Below, in pieces: positions 23,147 through 33,964 of a stretch of DNA of 64,000 nt (positions are counted from its first letter, which is position 1; every line of letters begins with the position of its first letter). Origin of the DNA: Diogma glabrata (lineage: Eukaryota; Arthropoda; Insecta; Diptera; Cylindrotomidae); the NCBI GenBank assembly GCA_963693315.1, contig OY856186.1:373493663-373557662 (forward strand). Direction: 5' to 3'. Made by a program: the position numbers and the translations under genes. The notes beneath the pieces are model-generated. The model was not told the origin of the DNA. It saw only the letters and a list, made by a program, of their open reading frames with translations, and searched no databases.

Positions 23147-23586
23147 GAGGCTTTTAGTATTGTTCCTTCATTTGTCAGTGAACTGACACGGGGCGAATAT
23201 GATGACATTAAAATGCATGACGTCACTTCTGACCAGCTTTGAGAACTTGAGAAGATCAAGGATTCTTGCCCATCTTTTGAAGTTTCCGACTGCGGAAAGA
23301 CTTTTTTGGTTGAATATGCCATCGATATTGGTGATAATGTCCCAGATAAACAGAGGCATTATCCCACATTACCGGCTGTTCAACTTAGATCTTTAGTTGT
23401 TTAGTTGTCGAACTTGAATGGGCGTGATTGAGACGTCTAACAGTTCCTGGTGCTCACCAGTGGTGTTGGTTCCGAAGAGTTCTGAAAAAAATAGATTATG
23501 TATAGAATCTCGTCGTGTCAATTCTTGGACCCAGTAGCACGCTTACTCCCATCTGTTGATCGATGGCCTATTAGGTCGTCTAAATA
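23147..23586 (+). pseudogene. Gypsy reverse transcriptase, N-terminal part (before insertion)
   Basis: Linker and RT start in shifting frames: LEKIKDSCPSFEVS, DCGKTFLVEYAIDIGDNVP, KQRHYPTLPAVQLRS, then a FLDP.A..LPSVD-like block near 23520-23560. The reading stops at 23586, where a DNA transposon is inserted, and resumes at 24519 with KYISSIDL. Confidence 0.55.
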
Positions 23587-24518
23587 TAGGTTTTTCACTT
23601 CAAATCCAAGTTTTTTTATTTCAAATTCAATATTTTTTATTTCAAATTCAATTTTTTTTTATTTAAAATTCAAATATATTCAATTCAAATTCGAAAGCAA
23701 TATGCAATCCACTTTTCAAAAAATGCTCCACAAACACAGGATGAAATAATGTTTCTTGATGAATCTTGTTTTTAACTGCCATCTTCGCAGAACGAAGGCT
23801 AGATCAAAGATAAATACTGGTACTCATATAATACTACTAACTGTGAGACGATGAAATGTTTCGCTCATTGCGGCCATAAACTTACATGGAATAGTACATA
23901 GTAAAATAATATCAAACTCATCTGTTATATAATGCTGATTTTTATTACATTCCAATTGAAGAATTATTTGGTAAACTGGCTGAAGCTAACATCACAGGGG
24001 CATGGTTGGTTCTGGACGATTGTTCAATTCACAAAACTCGGGCAGTGCGTAACAAAGTTAGTGAAATAACTCATACATTAATTTTTCTTTCTTCATACTC
24101 ACCGATGTTGAATTCCAGTGAAAAGGTTTTTCAAAAATAAAATTTACAGCGAGGGATTTGCTGGGGATCCACAAACTAATACAAATTTAGAAAGTATAAT
24201 TGAAACATCTGTGGCATCTATTACCTCCGCCGATTGCAAAAATTATTACGTGGATATGTTTATGAAATTGCCATCGGCAGCAGTTGGACAACCATTTCAT
24301 TAATATTCTGTATCTGTTTGGGTGATACTGTGTACTATTCTAAATTAAATTTTCAATATAATATTTTATTGTAAAAATTGAATTTGAATTAAATATATTT
24401 GAATTTAAAAAATTGAATTTAAAATAAAAAAAATTGAATTTTAAATGAAAACAATCGAATTTGAAATAAAAAAGATTGAATTTGAAATGAAAAACTTGAA
24501 TATGAAGTGAAAAACCTA
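23587..24518 (+). mobile_element. Tc1/mariner-type DNA transposon inserted in gypsy RT
   Basis: A 932-bp element flanked by TA (23585-23586 and 24519-24520). Both ends begin TAGGTTTTTCACTTCA, and the inverted similarity continues for more than 100 bp through repeats of a TTTCAAATTCAA motif. Inside is a broken IS630/Tc1-type transposase. TA target use and catalytic motifs support the superfamily; the unusually long, internally repetitive ends are not typical of classic Tc1. Confidence 0.8.
23752..24303 (+). pseudogene. IS630/Tc1-type transposase, broken
   Basis: The catalytic blocks are all visible but split by frameshifts. The first acidic block reads FLDES (about 23752), followed by an LRRTKARSK-like stretch and LTVRRWNVSLIAAIN. 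The second reads WLVLDDCSIHKT (about 24003). The glutamate block reads SYSPMLNSSEKVF (about 24093-24131). The C-terminal part is in another frame (24118-24303): NLESIIETSVASITSADCKNYYVDMFMKLP. Not functional as it stands. Confidence 0.65.
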
Positions 24519-25013
24519 TAGTACGAAGTACATCTCCAGTATTGATCTCAATGTTGTTTTCCGGCAAATTCCTTTAAGCAGCATCCAGAGATAAAACAGC
24601 CTTCACAATGCCTGGGAGACTATTGTATCAGTTCATGGTTATGCATTTTAGACTGCAATGCACCCCAGACAATGCTGATGCCTAAGGTGATTCCTCACCA
24701 ATATCATGAAAATGTCTTCGTCTATTTGAATGACTTATTGGTGGTCTCTTTAACGTTCCAAGAGCACTTGGAACTTCTGTCTAAACTCTAAAGTGTCCGA
24801 AATGATATTGATGAGGATGATCTTCGATTGGATCCAGAAAAGGTAAGAACTGTTGCTGAATACCCAGTTCCAACTACTGTGAAGCAGATACGTTGTCTTC
24901 TGGGTATGGCGGGATGGTACCAGCGATTCATACCAAATTATGCGAGTGTAGTGTCTCCGATAAACGATTTATTTAAGAAGTGTTCAAACAAGCTAAAGTG
25001 GGCTTTACAATAT
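24519..25013 (+). pseudogene. Gypsy reverse transcriptase, C-terminal part (after insertion)
   Basis: Resumes the RT: KYISSIDL (about 24527), a PGRLLYQF block, the catalytic region decayed to FVYLNDLLVVS (YLDD expected, so one catalytic aspartate reads N), then HLELLS and, in the frame 24828-25040, LDPEKVRTVAEYPVPTTVKQ, RCLLGMAGWYQRFIPNY and VSPINDLFKKC. This is the standard gypsy RT thumb and connection. RNase H and integrase do not follow, so the remnant is 3'-truncated. Confidence 0.7.
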
Positions 25014-26589
25014 GTCAATGGGTCACCCATATTAGGATAAGCCATATAAAACTGATTAGTGGAAAATGGGTTTCAGTAGATGCAAAATAACCATATCCAG
25101 ACACAAAAACATAATAAATGCACAATGGTTGTTAGTCTTCCAAAAAAGTTGAAAGCTACTATTGTTTAAAATAAACGGTTGTTTGATAAACTTGCAGTCT
25201 GCACTACTTTAGTTGTTGAAAACAGCAAAAAACTACTCAGTTCTTACGTGCGCAGAAAAAGAGCACGTGTCAATGTTACCCTCAAAATCCTGCTATGAAC
25301 GAAGGTTGTAGTAAGCCAATAGACAAACATTTTGTTGTTGAATATAAAAAATGAAAAAGTTATATGTATAATTAAAGTTACAAAGCTGAAAGTCTACCGG
25401 AAATCTACAACTTTTTGTTAATGTACCACCAAAATTGAATATTGAACGAAGGTTGTAGCGTCGTCTTTCTCAGGTTGAGTAAGACATTTTATGTACTAAA
25501 GTTTCATCAAAATCATAACTGAAGGTTGTTGTATTTCATTCTACGTTTTAATGAAGACAATGTTATTGTTTTAGGAAGCTTGCCAAAAATCTACATTCCA
25601 ATTGCCCGTTTGGCACTTCTTGTAAACGCCGGTCAGTAATCAAGCGATTTTGATGAAATTACCTACGGGTTAGATACGTTAACAAAATTTTTTTTGTAAT
25701 GTTTTCTACGCCGTGTGCACATAACAGTCTTCACTCCTTCTGAATGAATTTTGGTAAAACTTTGTTAAAACTTTTCAACTGTAAGGAACTGATTAGTTTG
25801 CGATATTGAAAATAGGACTACAGGAGGGTCCTGTTAACGATCCATTCAAATCGAAACGATGTTTGGTATATCGGTTTTTTGTTCGATTTAAAATAATTCT
25901 GTATCCCAACTTCCGGTTAATTTTTCTATAATATTTGTATGGTTACGTTTTAAAGCGGATTTAATGAAACTCAAAATAGTTGATTATACTCTTTTTATTA
26001 CTAAGCATATTATGCTGTCAGTGTAGTATAGACTATTTTCAGCTCAAAGTATTTTCAGAACATGTGAAGTTAAGGTTTATAGTTTTCCTACATTTGAACA
26101 ATTATTTTTTTTAATTTTTCGAACAAATCTTGTTGTTTATAAATCTGTATCTTGTATAGGGAGGTGTTTGTCATCTAACCAACATTAAATGTCTTGTCTG
26201 TTCCGTGAAGAACCATACGATTAAGTAACAATACTAATCTATCTGGCATTTTTTATTCCTTCCAACACTAAATAAATGTTGCTGAATTTCCATTATAATT
26301 TATAATGCATCTTTTGGTCAATTATTCCATTGTAGAACTGTACCTTTTCATATCAATTATTTTAATATAATGGCCAAATATGGAATGCAATACCTTTCTG
26401 GTTCTGCCTCAATCTGCTCTAAAATTTAAGTACAAATCACCTTATCATGATATATGTAACGGTACCATGAGATATTTAAAGTTAAAATAACAAAAAGTAG
26501 ACTGACATAAATGGCTAGAATTTAATGAATGCAATATAAATTTCCAAAAGATGTTTCATATCAATGATAAATTTATAGAGAGAAATAGG
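25014..26589. other. Non-coding with short degenerate repeats
   Basis: GAACGAAGGTTGTAG occurs at about 25297 and 25443 and as AACTGAAGGTTGTTG at about 25517, suggesting old tandem repetition. No gene or RNA recognised. Confidence 0.35.
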
Positions 26590-27618
26590 CGAGGAAATAA
26601 AGCACAAAAATAAGCCAAACCTAAGCAAATTGGCAGAGTAAGATGGATCGAGATGTGGTTTTTTGCATTCAATTCAAGAAGCAAGGTTTGTGGACATAGC
26701 CAATTTTCGGCAAATGCTTATTGCACCCGTGCATAAGAAAAATGAATTTTTTAAAAGTGCATTCAGTGATCTGATTTAAAAAAAATTCATAACTTGGTCA
26801 ATGATCACAGAAATACAACCATTTTTGTTATTCGGGGGTTTTGAGGCCGCTGAACACGAATATGATGTCGGCGATAACCTCCGGAGTACCTAGGGGCCAG
26901 GGCGGGTTATATATACCTCATATCCTGGAGCTTTCCATAAATTCAGCTCGAAATTGATCGAAGCTCGTTACTCGGGGGTTTTTGGAGTCGCTGAACACGA
27001 ATATGATGTCAGCGATAACCCTCGAAGTACCTAGGGCCCGGGGCGGGTATGTCTCACTCATCTCCTGGAACTTTCGATAAATTCAGCTCGAAATTGATCG
27101 AAGCTCGTTACTCGGGGGTTTCTGGGGCCGCTGAACACGAATATGATATATGCGATGACCGATGACTCATCTCCTGGAACTTTCCATAAATACAGCAAGA
27201 AATTGATCGAAGCTCATTACTCGCGGGTGTTTGCGGCCGCTGAACACAAATATTATGTCGATGACAATTTGTTACATTTTTATTTCAGGATATGCGTTAA
27301 ATATACCCACCCTGGGCCCCAGATATTCCGAGGGTCATCGCCGACATCATATTCGTGTTCAGCGATCCCAAAACCCCAGAATAACAAAAAAGTTTCTATT
27401 TCTGTGATTATTGACTAAGTTATGAATTTTTTTTTAATCAGATCACTAAATGCATTTTTAAAAAATGCATTTTTCTTATGTACTGGTGCAATATGCATTT
27501 GCCGAAAAGTGGCTCACAAACTTTCCTGCCAGTTTCCTGAATCGAATGCAAAAAACCGCATCTCGATCCATCTTACTCTGCAAAATTTAATTAGGTTTTT
27601 TAGTGCTTTATTTCCTCG
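26590..27618. mobile_element. Fold-back element with long inverted arms and internal tandem repeats
   Basis: The left arm (26590 to about 26900) and right arm (about 27290 to 27618) are inverted copies. CGAGGAAATAAAGCAC matches GTGCTTTATTTCCTCG, GCAGAGTAAGATGGATCGAG matches CTCGATCCATCTTACTCTGC, and the arms continue through the CGAATATGATGTCGGCGAT block. Between them are head-to-tail repeats starting at about 26831, 26971, 27111 and 27220 (periods 140, 140 and about 109 bp), each with CTCGGGGGTT, GCTGAACACGAATATGAT and CCTGGA(A/G)CTTTC. No transposase. A 91-codon frame (27143-27418) runs through the repeats and is not a gene. Confidence 0.8.
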
Positions 27619-29810
27619 TATAAAACCCCAAATTAGTTTTATTGTATTGAATATCATTTAAAATTGTTGATTAAAGTTGTTTTCAAAATAATGAGAAAGC
27701 AGAAAGTGTGCTGTACAATAACCTGCTATTTTCTCTAACTTATTTAATTTATTCTTATTTTAACTATTTTGCCTTGTTTAATATATTTTTTGTTTTTATT
27801 TTCTCGATGATCAATAATTTTCTAATATTTAAGATTTAATTAAACTATCTTTTATTGACAAATTGCAATTCTTTTTATTGCAACAAAACGATGCGTTTCA
27901 ATACTAATGAACCCAACAAAAAATTTTATTAATAGTTTTCCATATAATAATTAATAACCAGAATTATAAATTTCAAAGCGTCATTTGAAAGTTTAAAGAA
28001 AAAAATATCAAAATCACATGATAATTATACAGATATTTATTTTTATATAAATGTTTTTTGTTTAAATAGAAATTTGTTATCGATTCATCAAGTTTTCATG
28101 AACCTATAATTAACCTCCATGTTGTTATTAAAAGAAATTTTCAATCTTTTTATTGTATAATTTACGTTATTTATTTATTTGTTTTTTATGGTTATTTGAT
28201 AATTATGTTTGTTTTTGGTTATTTTGAAATCTGCTTTAAAATTTCAAAAACTTGTGACATTGAAAATAAGAATGGTTGTTAAATATTTATTTTCATCTTT
28301 TATATTTCAAAACGTAGTTGAAATTTTTGTAAATATTTATTAGAAAAGTAAACATAATAGTGCATTGGAGAATTATTGTATCGAAGTTTTTTTTAATTAA
28401 ATAATACATAGATATCTTTTAAGACCTAGATCTCATTACAATATGCGTTTTACAATACTAATGAACACCTTTTCAAACCTTCGTGAATTGAAGTCAGCCG
28501 AGAGTCGATTGATTACACCACCATTATATTTATATGTTCGTGTCCCTCCGCATTCTGACGCTGTTCAGTGCAAACCATCTATCGAATTTTTTACTATTTA
28601 TTATTTTATTTAAATTCTTTTTTATTTATATAAAATTTACATTTTATTCATCTTCTCAATGAATTTATTATCTATTGAATAGAGTTTTATTTACTAGTAA
28701 TTAACTATTATGCTTTGATTAATAGCCGAATCAAATTGATAATAATTGTTTACAACCATTAATTACAACTAACAATATAAAATGATAAAACTATGATAGA
28801 CGTCATAGAACTGCAACTGTTTACTTTAAATTAATAATAGTTTTATTTATTGATAAAAAAACAGTATGTTTTTATTCTTTTTATTCAAATCTATTTACTA
28901 GTTTCAGTTAAGACATATTTTTCTCTTTTGTTTATATTAATATAAATAAAATATTTAAATATAGATTAGTATCAGTGAACCCATCAATTTTAGTTTTATG
29001 AATTATGTATCATAAATTTCTAATATTGTTTAACTTTTTTTATTAGGTTTTATTGAAATGGCGTTTAGGGTTAGATAAACTAATAAATTAATAAATTAGA
29101 ATAATGAAATGAAAATAATGATGTGTTTACATAGTACTTTGGTTGAATTGAATATGTTATTTATAGTAAACGGTTAGAATAATTAAAACATGAGTTGAAA
29201 ATGCATGCACACACTACTACCAATATTGTGTGATCGTGTTTTATTTGTTTGAGAAAATTTCACGTATATAAAAAGTCTTAATTTCAACGTGAATTGGAGT
29301 TCGTGAAAAATGCCTTAGTGATACAAAAAGGTTCGATTTTGATAGTCACATTCTAATGTTACATTTTTCATATCACAAATCAATTATGAAATATGGAGTA
29401 ACCAATAAAATATGACAACACACTGTTGATTAGCGATAATTCGAAAACATGTTGTTCATTATTATAATATTTTTATATCGAAGATTGAATTAAATTATAA
29501 ATAATTGATATAAAATGTAAAATACGACAAACCATTATTTATTCTGCTACCTAGTCAATAGCACACCTATTAGCAGTTAAAAAACAATTTAAAAATATAA
29601 AAACACACCCCTTCGAATATAGTAGCCACTTATTTTTTAAAACCAATTAAAAAATAAAAATGGCGATCGAATAGTAATTGATGCTAAAATATTTTTGATA
29701 AAAAATTATAAAATTTAAAATGCCAAACTTTAACAAAAACACTGAAAATTGAATTAATTTCATCATCACACAACACATCAAATTAGTAAAAAATCCAAAA
29801 TGGTTTTACC
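27619..29810. other. AT-rich non-coding stretch
   Basis: No gene recognised. A block containing TTTCAATACTAATGAAC (about 27896) recurs as TTTACAATACTAATGAACAC at about 28449. The last eight bases (29803-29810) are the target duplication of the hAT MITE. Confidence 0.35.
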
Positions 29811-30254
29811 CAGGGTTTCGAACCCGAACCGAACCCTGAACCCGCTCCGGAGCAAGATTTTTTTTAAATTATGTGAACCCGAACCCGAATCCAAGTAAAA
29901 ACGCGGTTCAGGTTCAATTTTTAATATAGGAAATTTAGGAAGTTTGCGTAAGAAGTTTTATATTTCGCATAATTTTTTTTGTTTCAAAGTAGATTATTTT
30001 GGTTATTATTATTTGTTTCAGTAGAGAATAGTGAATAGTGAGAATTAAATGAAATTTTTTTCCAAAATAAATATGTGTGTAACATAAATACGGAATGTAA
30101 TGTAACATAAAAAAATAATGAATTCATAAAAAAAATTCGAAAGAAATTGTTTGTTTTTGTAACAAATTTGAACCCAAACCCGAACCCACTAAATTTTAAT
30201 GTATTGAACCCGAACCTAAACCTGCACCCAAATTTTTCTGGGTTCGAAACACTG
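29811..30254. mobile_element. hAT-type MITE with 8-bp target duplication
   Basis: A 444-bp non-autonomous element. Ends are CAGGGTTTCGAACCC (left) and CAGTGTTTCGAACCC (right, complement). It is flanked by the perfect 8-bp duplication GTTTTACC at 29803-29810 and 30255-30262. Subterminal regions are built from repeats of GAACCCGAACC in one orientation on the left and mainly the same motif on the right. CA(G/T)G ends with an 8-bp duplication are diagnostic of hAT. No coding capacity. Confidence 0.92.
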
Positions 30255-30343
30255 GTTTTACCCCATATTGAATAATTGATTTATTTTTTATTTTTCAGTT
30301 TTTGTTAAAGTATGTTAGATAAAATTCTATTTGCTAATTTCTA

Positions 30344-30470
30344 GAGCTGGGTATTTCCCGAAAAAATCTTAATCTCGATAAATGCTGAAAATATCAATTC
30401 TCGAGATTTAGGATTTCTCGAAATAAAATTCTCGAGAATTCTTGAGATATTGAGAAAATTTCAAAAAAAA
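30344..30470. repeat. CTCGAG-rich MITE-like segment
   Basis: Begins AGAGCTGGGTATTTCCCG and continues with several TCTCGA/TCGAGA motifs in both orientations (for example ATTCTCGAGAATTCTTGAG). This resembles the subterminal region of a hAT-like MITE. The other end was not located. Confidence 0.35.
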
Positions 30471-30640
30471 ATTATAAAGTCCTAAAATCAATGTAAAAGC
30501 AAAGAAGTGGCAAGTATGTAATTAAAATAGAATTTCAAAAACACAGACTGTCAATGACCGCGGCGAACAGTCGCGTACACTTTTGCAACACAAAATTGAC
30601 CGATACAGAAACATTTCTCTCATTTTGAATCGATGCTGAC

Positions 30641-30935
30641 TTAATTGTGCTGAGTGGGTGATTTGTTTTTGAGTATTTTGTGTTGTCTGTCTGCTTTTGT
30701 ATTTACATTTAATTCGTTTCTTAACGACGGAAAAAATTGATTTGGTCCATGTTGTGCAATACTTGCGTTTGGTTTTGAGCTTTGCTGAACATATTTTAGA
30801 ATTAGTTTAGCTAGATCTTTTTCTTCGTCGCTGTTGACAACCATGGCATCATCGTCAGAATCAGACACTGTTTGGTCTTGTTGAATGTTTGAAGAAAAAG
30901 TCGAAATTTAATATAAGCTGCCATTTTCGACACCA
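30641..30935 (-). pseudogene. Unrecognised acidic-then-basic frame, possible transposon or exon fragment
   Basis: On the minus strand the frame 30868-30641 starts without ATG and reads VSDSDDDAMVVNSDEEKDLAKLILKY followed by a polar, basic end. The start MAAYIKFRLFLQTFN lies just upstream in another frame. Serine/aspartate clusters next to a K/L helix could be a nuclear protein exon or transposase N-terminus. No family recognised; the frame break suggests it is not intact. Confidence 0.25.
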
Positions 30936-31035
30936 GTTTAATTTTGTAATATTTTCTACGTGTTTTTTTTTTGTTGTTATTGTCAATAACGGTTTTGTAA
31001 AATAAAAGAAGCGTATGAAATAACACAACCAATGT

Positions 31036-31506
31036 TTTGATTTATTTTTATTATATTTAGTAAATCATAGTTACAATTTCTTTATAATTCGAGTTGTTCA
31101 TTTCAAAATAATTTTAAAATTAGTAAACAATTGCCACCATATGCATATTAGTTTTACACAAAATAAATGTTTTTAAAGAAAATTTAATTCGTCTGTCAAA
31201 TTTGACATTTTAACAATAAAATGACCTTATATTGTTGCTTTGGACCTATTAGCTTAAAATTAGGCGACAATTTTAAACTAGTGCAAATTATCTGGTTTTA
31301 AAAAACAAATTAAGACGCAATTTTAAACTTTTGTTTATTTATTATACACTTTATTTATGAGAATAAATACAAAAAATAACTTAGTTATTAAAATTCTGGC
31401 AATTGAAAACGCAATTATTAAAATTTATCATTCAACTAGAGCGTCATTCAGATACAACGCTGTTTATAGTAGAGGTAGAAAGTAAAGGGACATAAAATTC
31501 ATTGTC
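31036..31506. other. AT-rich non-coding stretch downstream of Crypton copy 2
   Basis: Minus-strand 3' side of the Crypton remnant. No gene or clear element end. Confidence 0.3.
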
Positions 31507-31840
31507 TTAGCTGTTTCTCATTTTCTTAATGGTTTGCGCGTGGAACTCTTTATCAAGTTGCAAATACGGTTGTATTGAACTGACATTTCCATAACCTGTT
31601 ATTTTTGTTAATCTGTTTTCATTAGTCGCAGCCTTTGCTAAATGGCTTACAGCCGTTGCGCGATGATAATGGTTTGTGAATTTAAAATTTTTGCTATCAA
31701 GACCTGCTTTTTGTGGAGAGATCTTTGTCCATTTTGAAATTTCGTTTCTACCAAATGGGATACTTTTGTACCATATACCATTTTTTTCCATTCTGGATTA
31801 GGTGTAAGAAACAAGCGGTTTGTTTTTTCATTGGCCCCCT
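31507..31840 (-). pseudogene. Crypton-like tyrosine recombinase, C-terminal catalytic region (copy 2)
   Basis: The minus-strand frame starting at 31791 reads GIWYKSIPFGRNEISKWTKI, FTNHYHRATAVSHLAKA, KITGYGNVSSIQPYLQLDKE and ends KKMRNS. In tyrosine recombinases the HxxR motif corresponds to HYHR and the nucleophile to the tyrosine of PYLQ; the histidine usually seen in TGH is Y here. The WYK...G.NEISKW lead-in and NHSxRAT-type motif are typical of Crypton recombinases and of their domesticated relatives. Upstream sequence (31800-31870) carries the same protein in other frames with stops. Confidence 0.7.
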
Positions 31841-31899
31841 TGTTTTGACAGCAATTTTTTGTATAATCTAAAACAGGAGCTAAGCGTTTAATTAGAAAA

Positions 31900-32503
31900 A
31901 AGTCTTAAGAATTTTAAAAATTTACGTACCGAATGGGAGACATGTCTTCGTTAACAGTGTTCCTGATTGACCATTTGCTTTCGGTCAAATGGCCGTTGCC
32001 TTCTTGACATGTTTTGGAAAATATAGGATTATATTCAATTCTTTTCGTAGCTATTCCATCATGGAAATTTCCTATTCTTAAAAAAAGTCAATCAAATAGT
32101 TGGCTGACTCACCTCCTTGAAAGGCAAGCTCAAAAGACGTAACATGAAACATTTTTTGTTGGAGACCATCCGGCGTGGTTTCATTATGAAATTGTACGAT
32201 GTTCAAGAATTTTTCGTGGGTAAAAACCGATGAGCTGACTTTCATTGTTTCCGGGTCAGTTTGCAACTTTTTACGAGCAGTGTTCATTGCATCCCTTGCA
32301 GATTTTAATCGTATATCGTTAAATGGATCTATAACAATGAAGTAGTCCTCGTGATATTTTTCCTGAACAAGTTTTGCGACCACGATTGTTTTCACCACAC
32401 TCTCTTTATAAAATGATCCATCGTTCTTACACATGTGGTACCTTAACCTTTGTAGGTACCCATAAACCAACTTTCTTGAAAGGGAATTGCACACTCTGAT
32501 CAT
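31900..32503 (-). pseudogene. Crypton-like recombinase, N-terminal/core region (copy 2)
   Basis: The minus-strand frame 32503-32078 (141 codons) reads KLVQEKYHEDYFIVIDPFND, ARKKLQTDPETMKVSSSVFT, FLNIVQFHNETTPDGLQQKM and FHVTSFELAFQGGESANYLI. The same protein continues in a shifted frame at about 32065-31930 with RIEYNPIFSKTC and LTESKWSIRNTVNEDMSPIR, then the C-terminal region at 31791. The order matches copy 1 at 7800-7180. With 31507-31840 this gives an element body of about 1 kb with two or three frame breaks. It is much better preserved than copy 1. Confidence 0.65.
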
Positions 32504-33333
32504 ACACTTTAGCTTAGTTTAATATAACACTCTAGATTCACTTAATTTTTACACCTGTTTAGTTTTATTACCCAAATTACTCTGGCTAACATTTTTTGTT
32601 ATTTTAATTGAAAGTCATGATCCGTTATCATAATTTTACCGTTATACCAATTTTGTTTATCGTTAAACCAATTAAAAGTTTAATCGAATTACCCTCCAAA
32701 ATAAATCAAAGTCAAAAAAACCTTAGTTCATTTACTTAACAATTAAACGTTCGTTTAATTGCTGAGTAATTAGCAAATATTAATATTAATTTTAATATGT
32801 TTTGAAATAAAACATATTAACAAAAATATCAAACCGTTGCAGTTTGACTTTTATTTAATTATTGGGAAATTCGAATTGTTATGAATTGAATTTAAGTTTA
32901 ATTTAATAATTTTAAGCATTTGCTCGAGACTATGATGACGGGTCATGACACGCATATTGCCAGCCCAATCGTAGCTAGGTAGGTAACTATTTAATTGATT
33001 CATAAAATTTAACTCGTGCAGTGAAAATGTATCTATAATTTTTGACAAATCTTCACTCATGCAAGTTAAACTGAAAAAGGCACTCGTGCACTATGTGCAC
33101 TCGTTATTTTCTTTTGATTATAGTTATATAAAACTCTGATTTCAAACTATTTTAATTGTTTCTATTTGTCGTCTTATTTATTTTATTATTACAATTTTGT
33201 CGTGATACAAAATTTGCAACACAAATTGTCACTCAAGTCTCCATATCACATTGTAATGTAATCCACACGCCATTAATATATTTTTTGGTTTTTAATTTTT
33301 TTGTGTATTACTTCACCTTTTCGGTTGCAATAT
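32504..33333. other. Non-coding, with one unrecognised minus-strand frame
   Basis: A 69-codon minus-strand frame (33060-32851, ATG start; IDTFSLHELNFMNQLNSYLP) lies upstream of the Crypton remnant on the same strand. It might be its 5' exon, but I see no motif. Rest AT-rich. Confidence 0.3.
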
Positions 33334-33542
33334 TGTAACTAACTCTCTGTAATCCAATTGATGTGGTCAATATACAAGTATAGTGGGACAGAAGAACTCT
33401 TTCGCACTTCGCATTTCCCATCCTTGAAAACAACCAAAACAGAGAGACAAAGATTATAGCACTTAAGTAAACTCCCAGTTCAATTTAATCAATATTGTAG
33501 CAATAACGAAATTAAAGATTGTATGTAATAGAAAGTGTTACA
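33334..33542 (-). repeat. Candidate LTR of the minus-strand gypsy element
   Basis: A 209-bp segment starting TGTAACTAAC and ending GTGTTACA on the plus strand (TG...CA ends), just downstream of the gypsy integrase on the minus strand, where the 3' LTR is expected. No purine tract is obvious beside it and no second copy was found, so this is only a candidate. Confidence 0.25.
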
Positions 33543-33656
33543 AATCGCGGGACGTACTCACGAATTCCTGAGAAGTCTCTGATACGCCGGGCTAGTAAAC
33601 AAAAAAAACAAGCAACAAAACAAATTGTAGATACCAAGAACGGATTAAAGTTTTTT

Positions 33657-33920
33657 CTAAATCAAATCGCTGGGATGAAAAACACATATACTTTCTTCGT
33701 CCCGTTCCAACTCGTACGCAGCTTTACCAATCCCCTTGCGAATGCTTGCTTTAAGAAATTTAGGAGCTAACTTTGTAGAGAAATGTTTTTGAGCATTAGC
33801 TTGAGCAAAATTTTTAACATAAATATCCTGTCCTTCATGAAATTCTCGTTTGGTGCTTCGCAAGTTATGTGTTTTAAGATTAAAAAGAATTAATTCTTTG
33901 CATGAGGTGCATTTGGTCAA
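33657..33920 (-). pseudogene. Gypsy integrase C-terminal tail
   Basis: Minus-strand frame with HEGQDIYVKNFAQANAQKHF, TKLAPKFLKASIRKGIGKAA, YELE and a final CVFHPSDL. It matches the GPY/F-like C-terminal module after the integrase core in insect gypsy elements. It is separated from the core by a frame break near 33930. Confidence 0.65.
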
Positions 33921-33964
33921 ATTTACACTGAGGTGAAATATCGCGTTCTTGAGTTAAGTTTAAA

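Noticed and set aside
22346..25013. Intact retrovirus-like (errantivirus) element
   Set aside because: No envelope frame, no LTRs, protease active site lost, RT interrupted by a DNA transposon, integrase absent.
24828..25040. Possible functional host gene with RT similarity
   Set aside because: It is the gypsy RT thumb in continuity with a decayed Gag, protease and catalytic core; the catalytic region is mutated.
26831..27240. Regularly spaced repeats that might suggest a CRISPR array
   Set aside because: Units are about 140 bp, nearly identical throughout with no unique spacers, flanked by inverted arms, and the DNA is eukaryotic. Fold-back element repeats explain it.
27143..27418. 91-codon plus-strand frame
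   Set aside because: Runs through tandem repeat units and the inverted arm of the fold-back element; no conserved domain.
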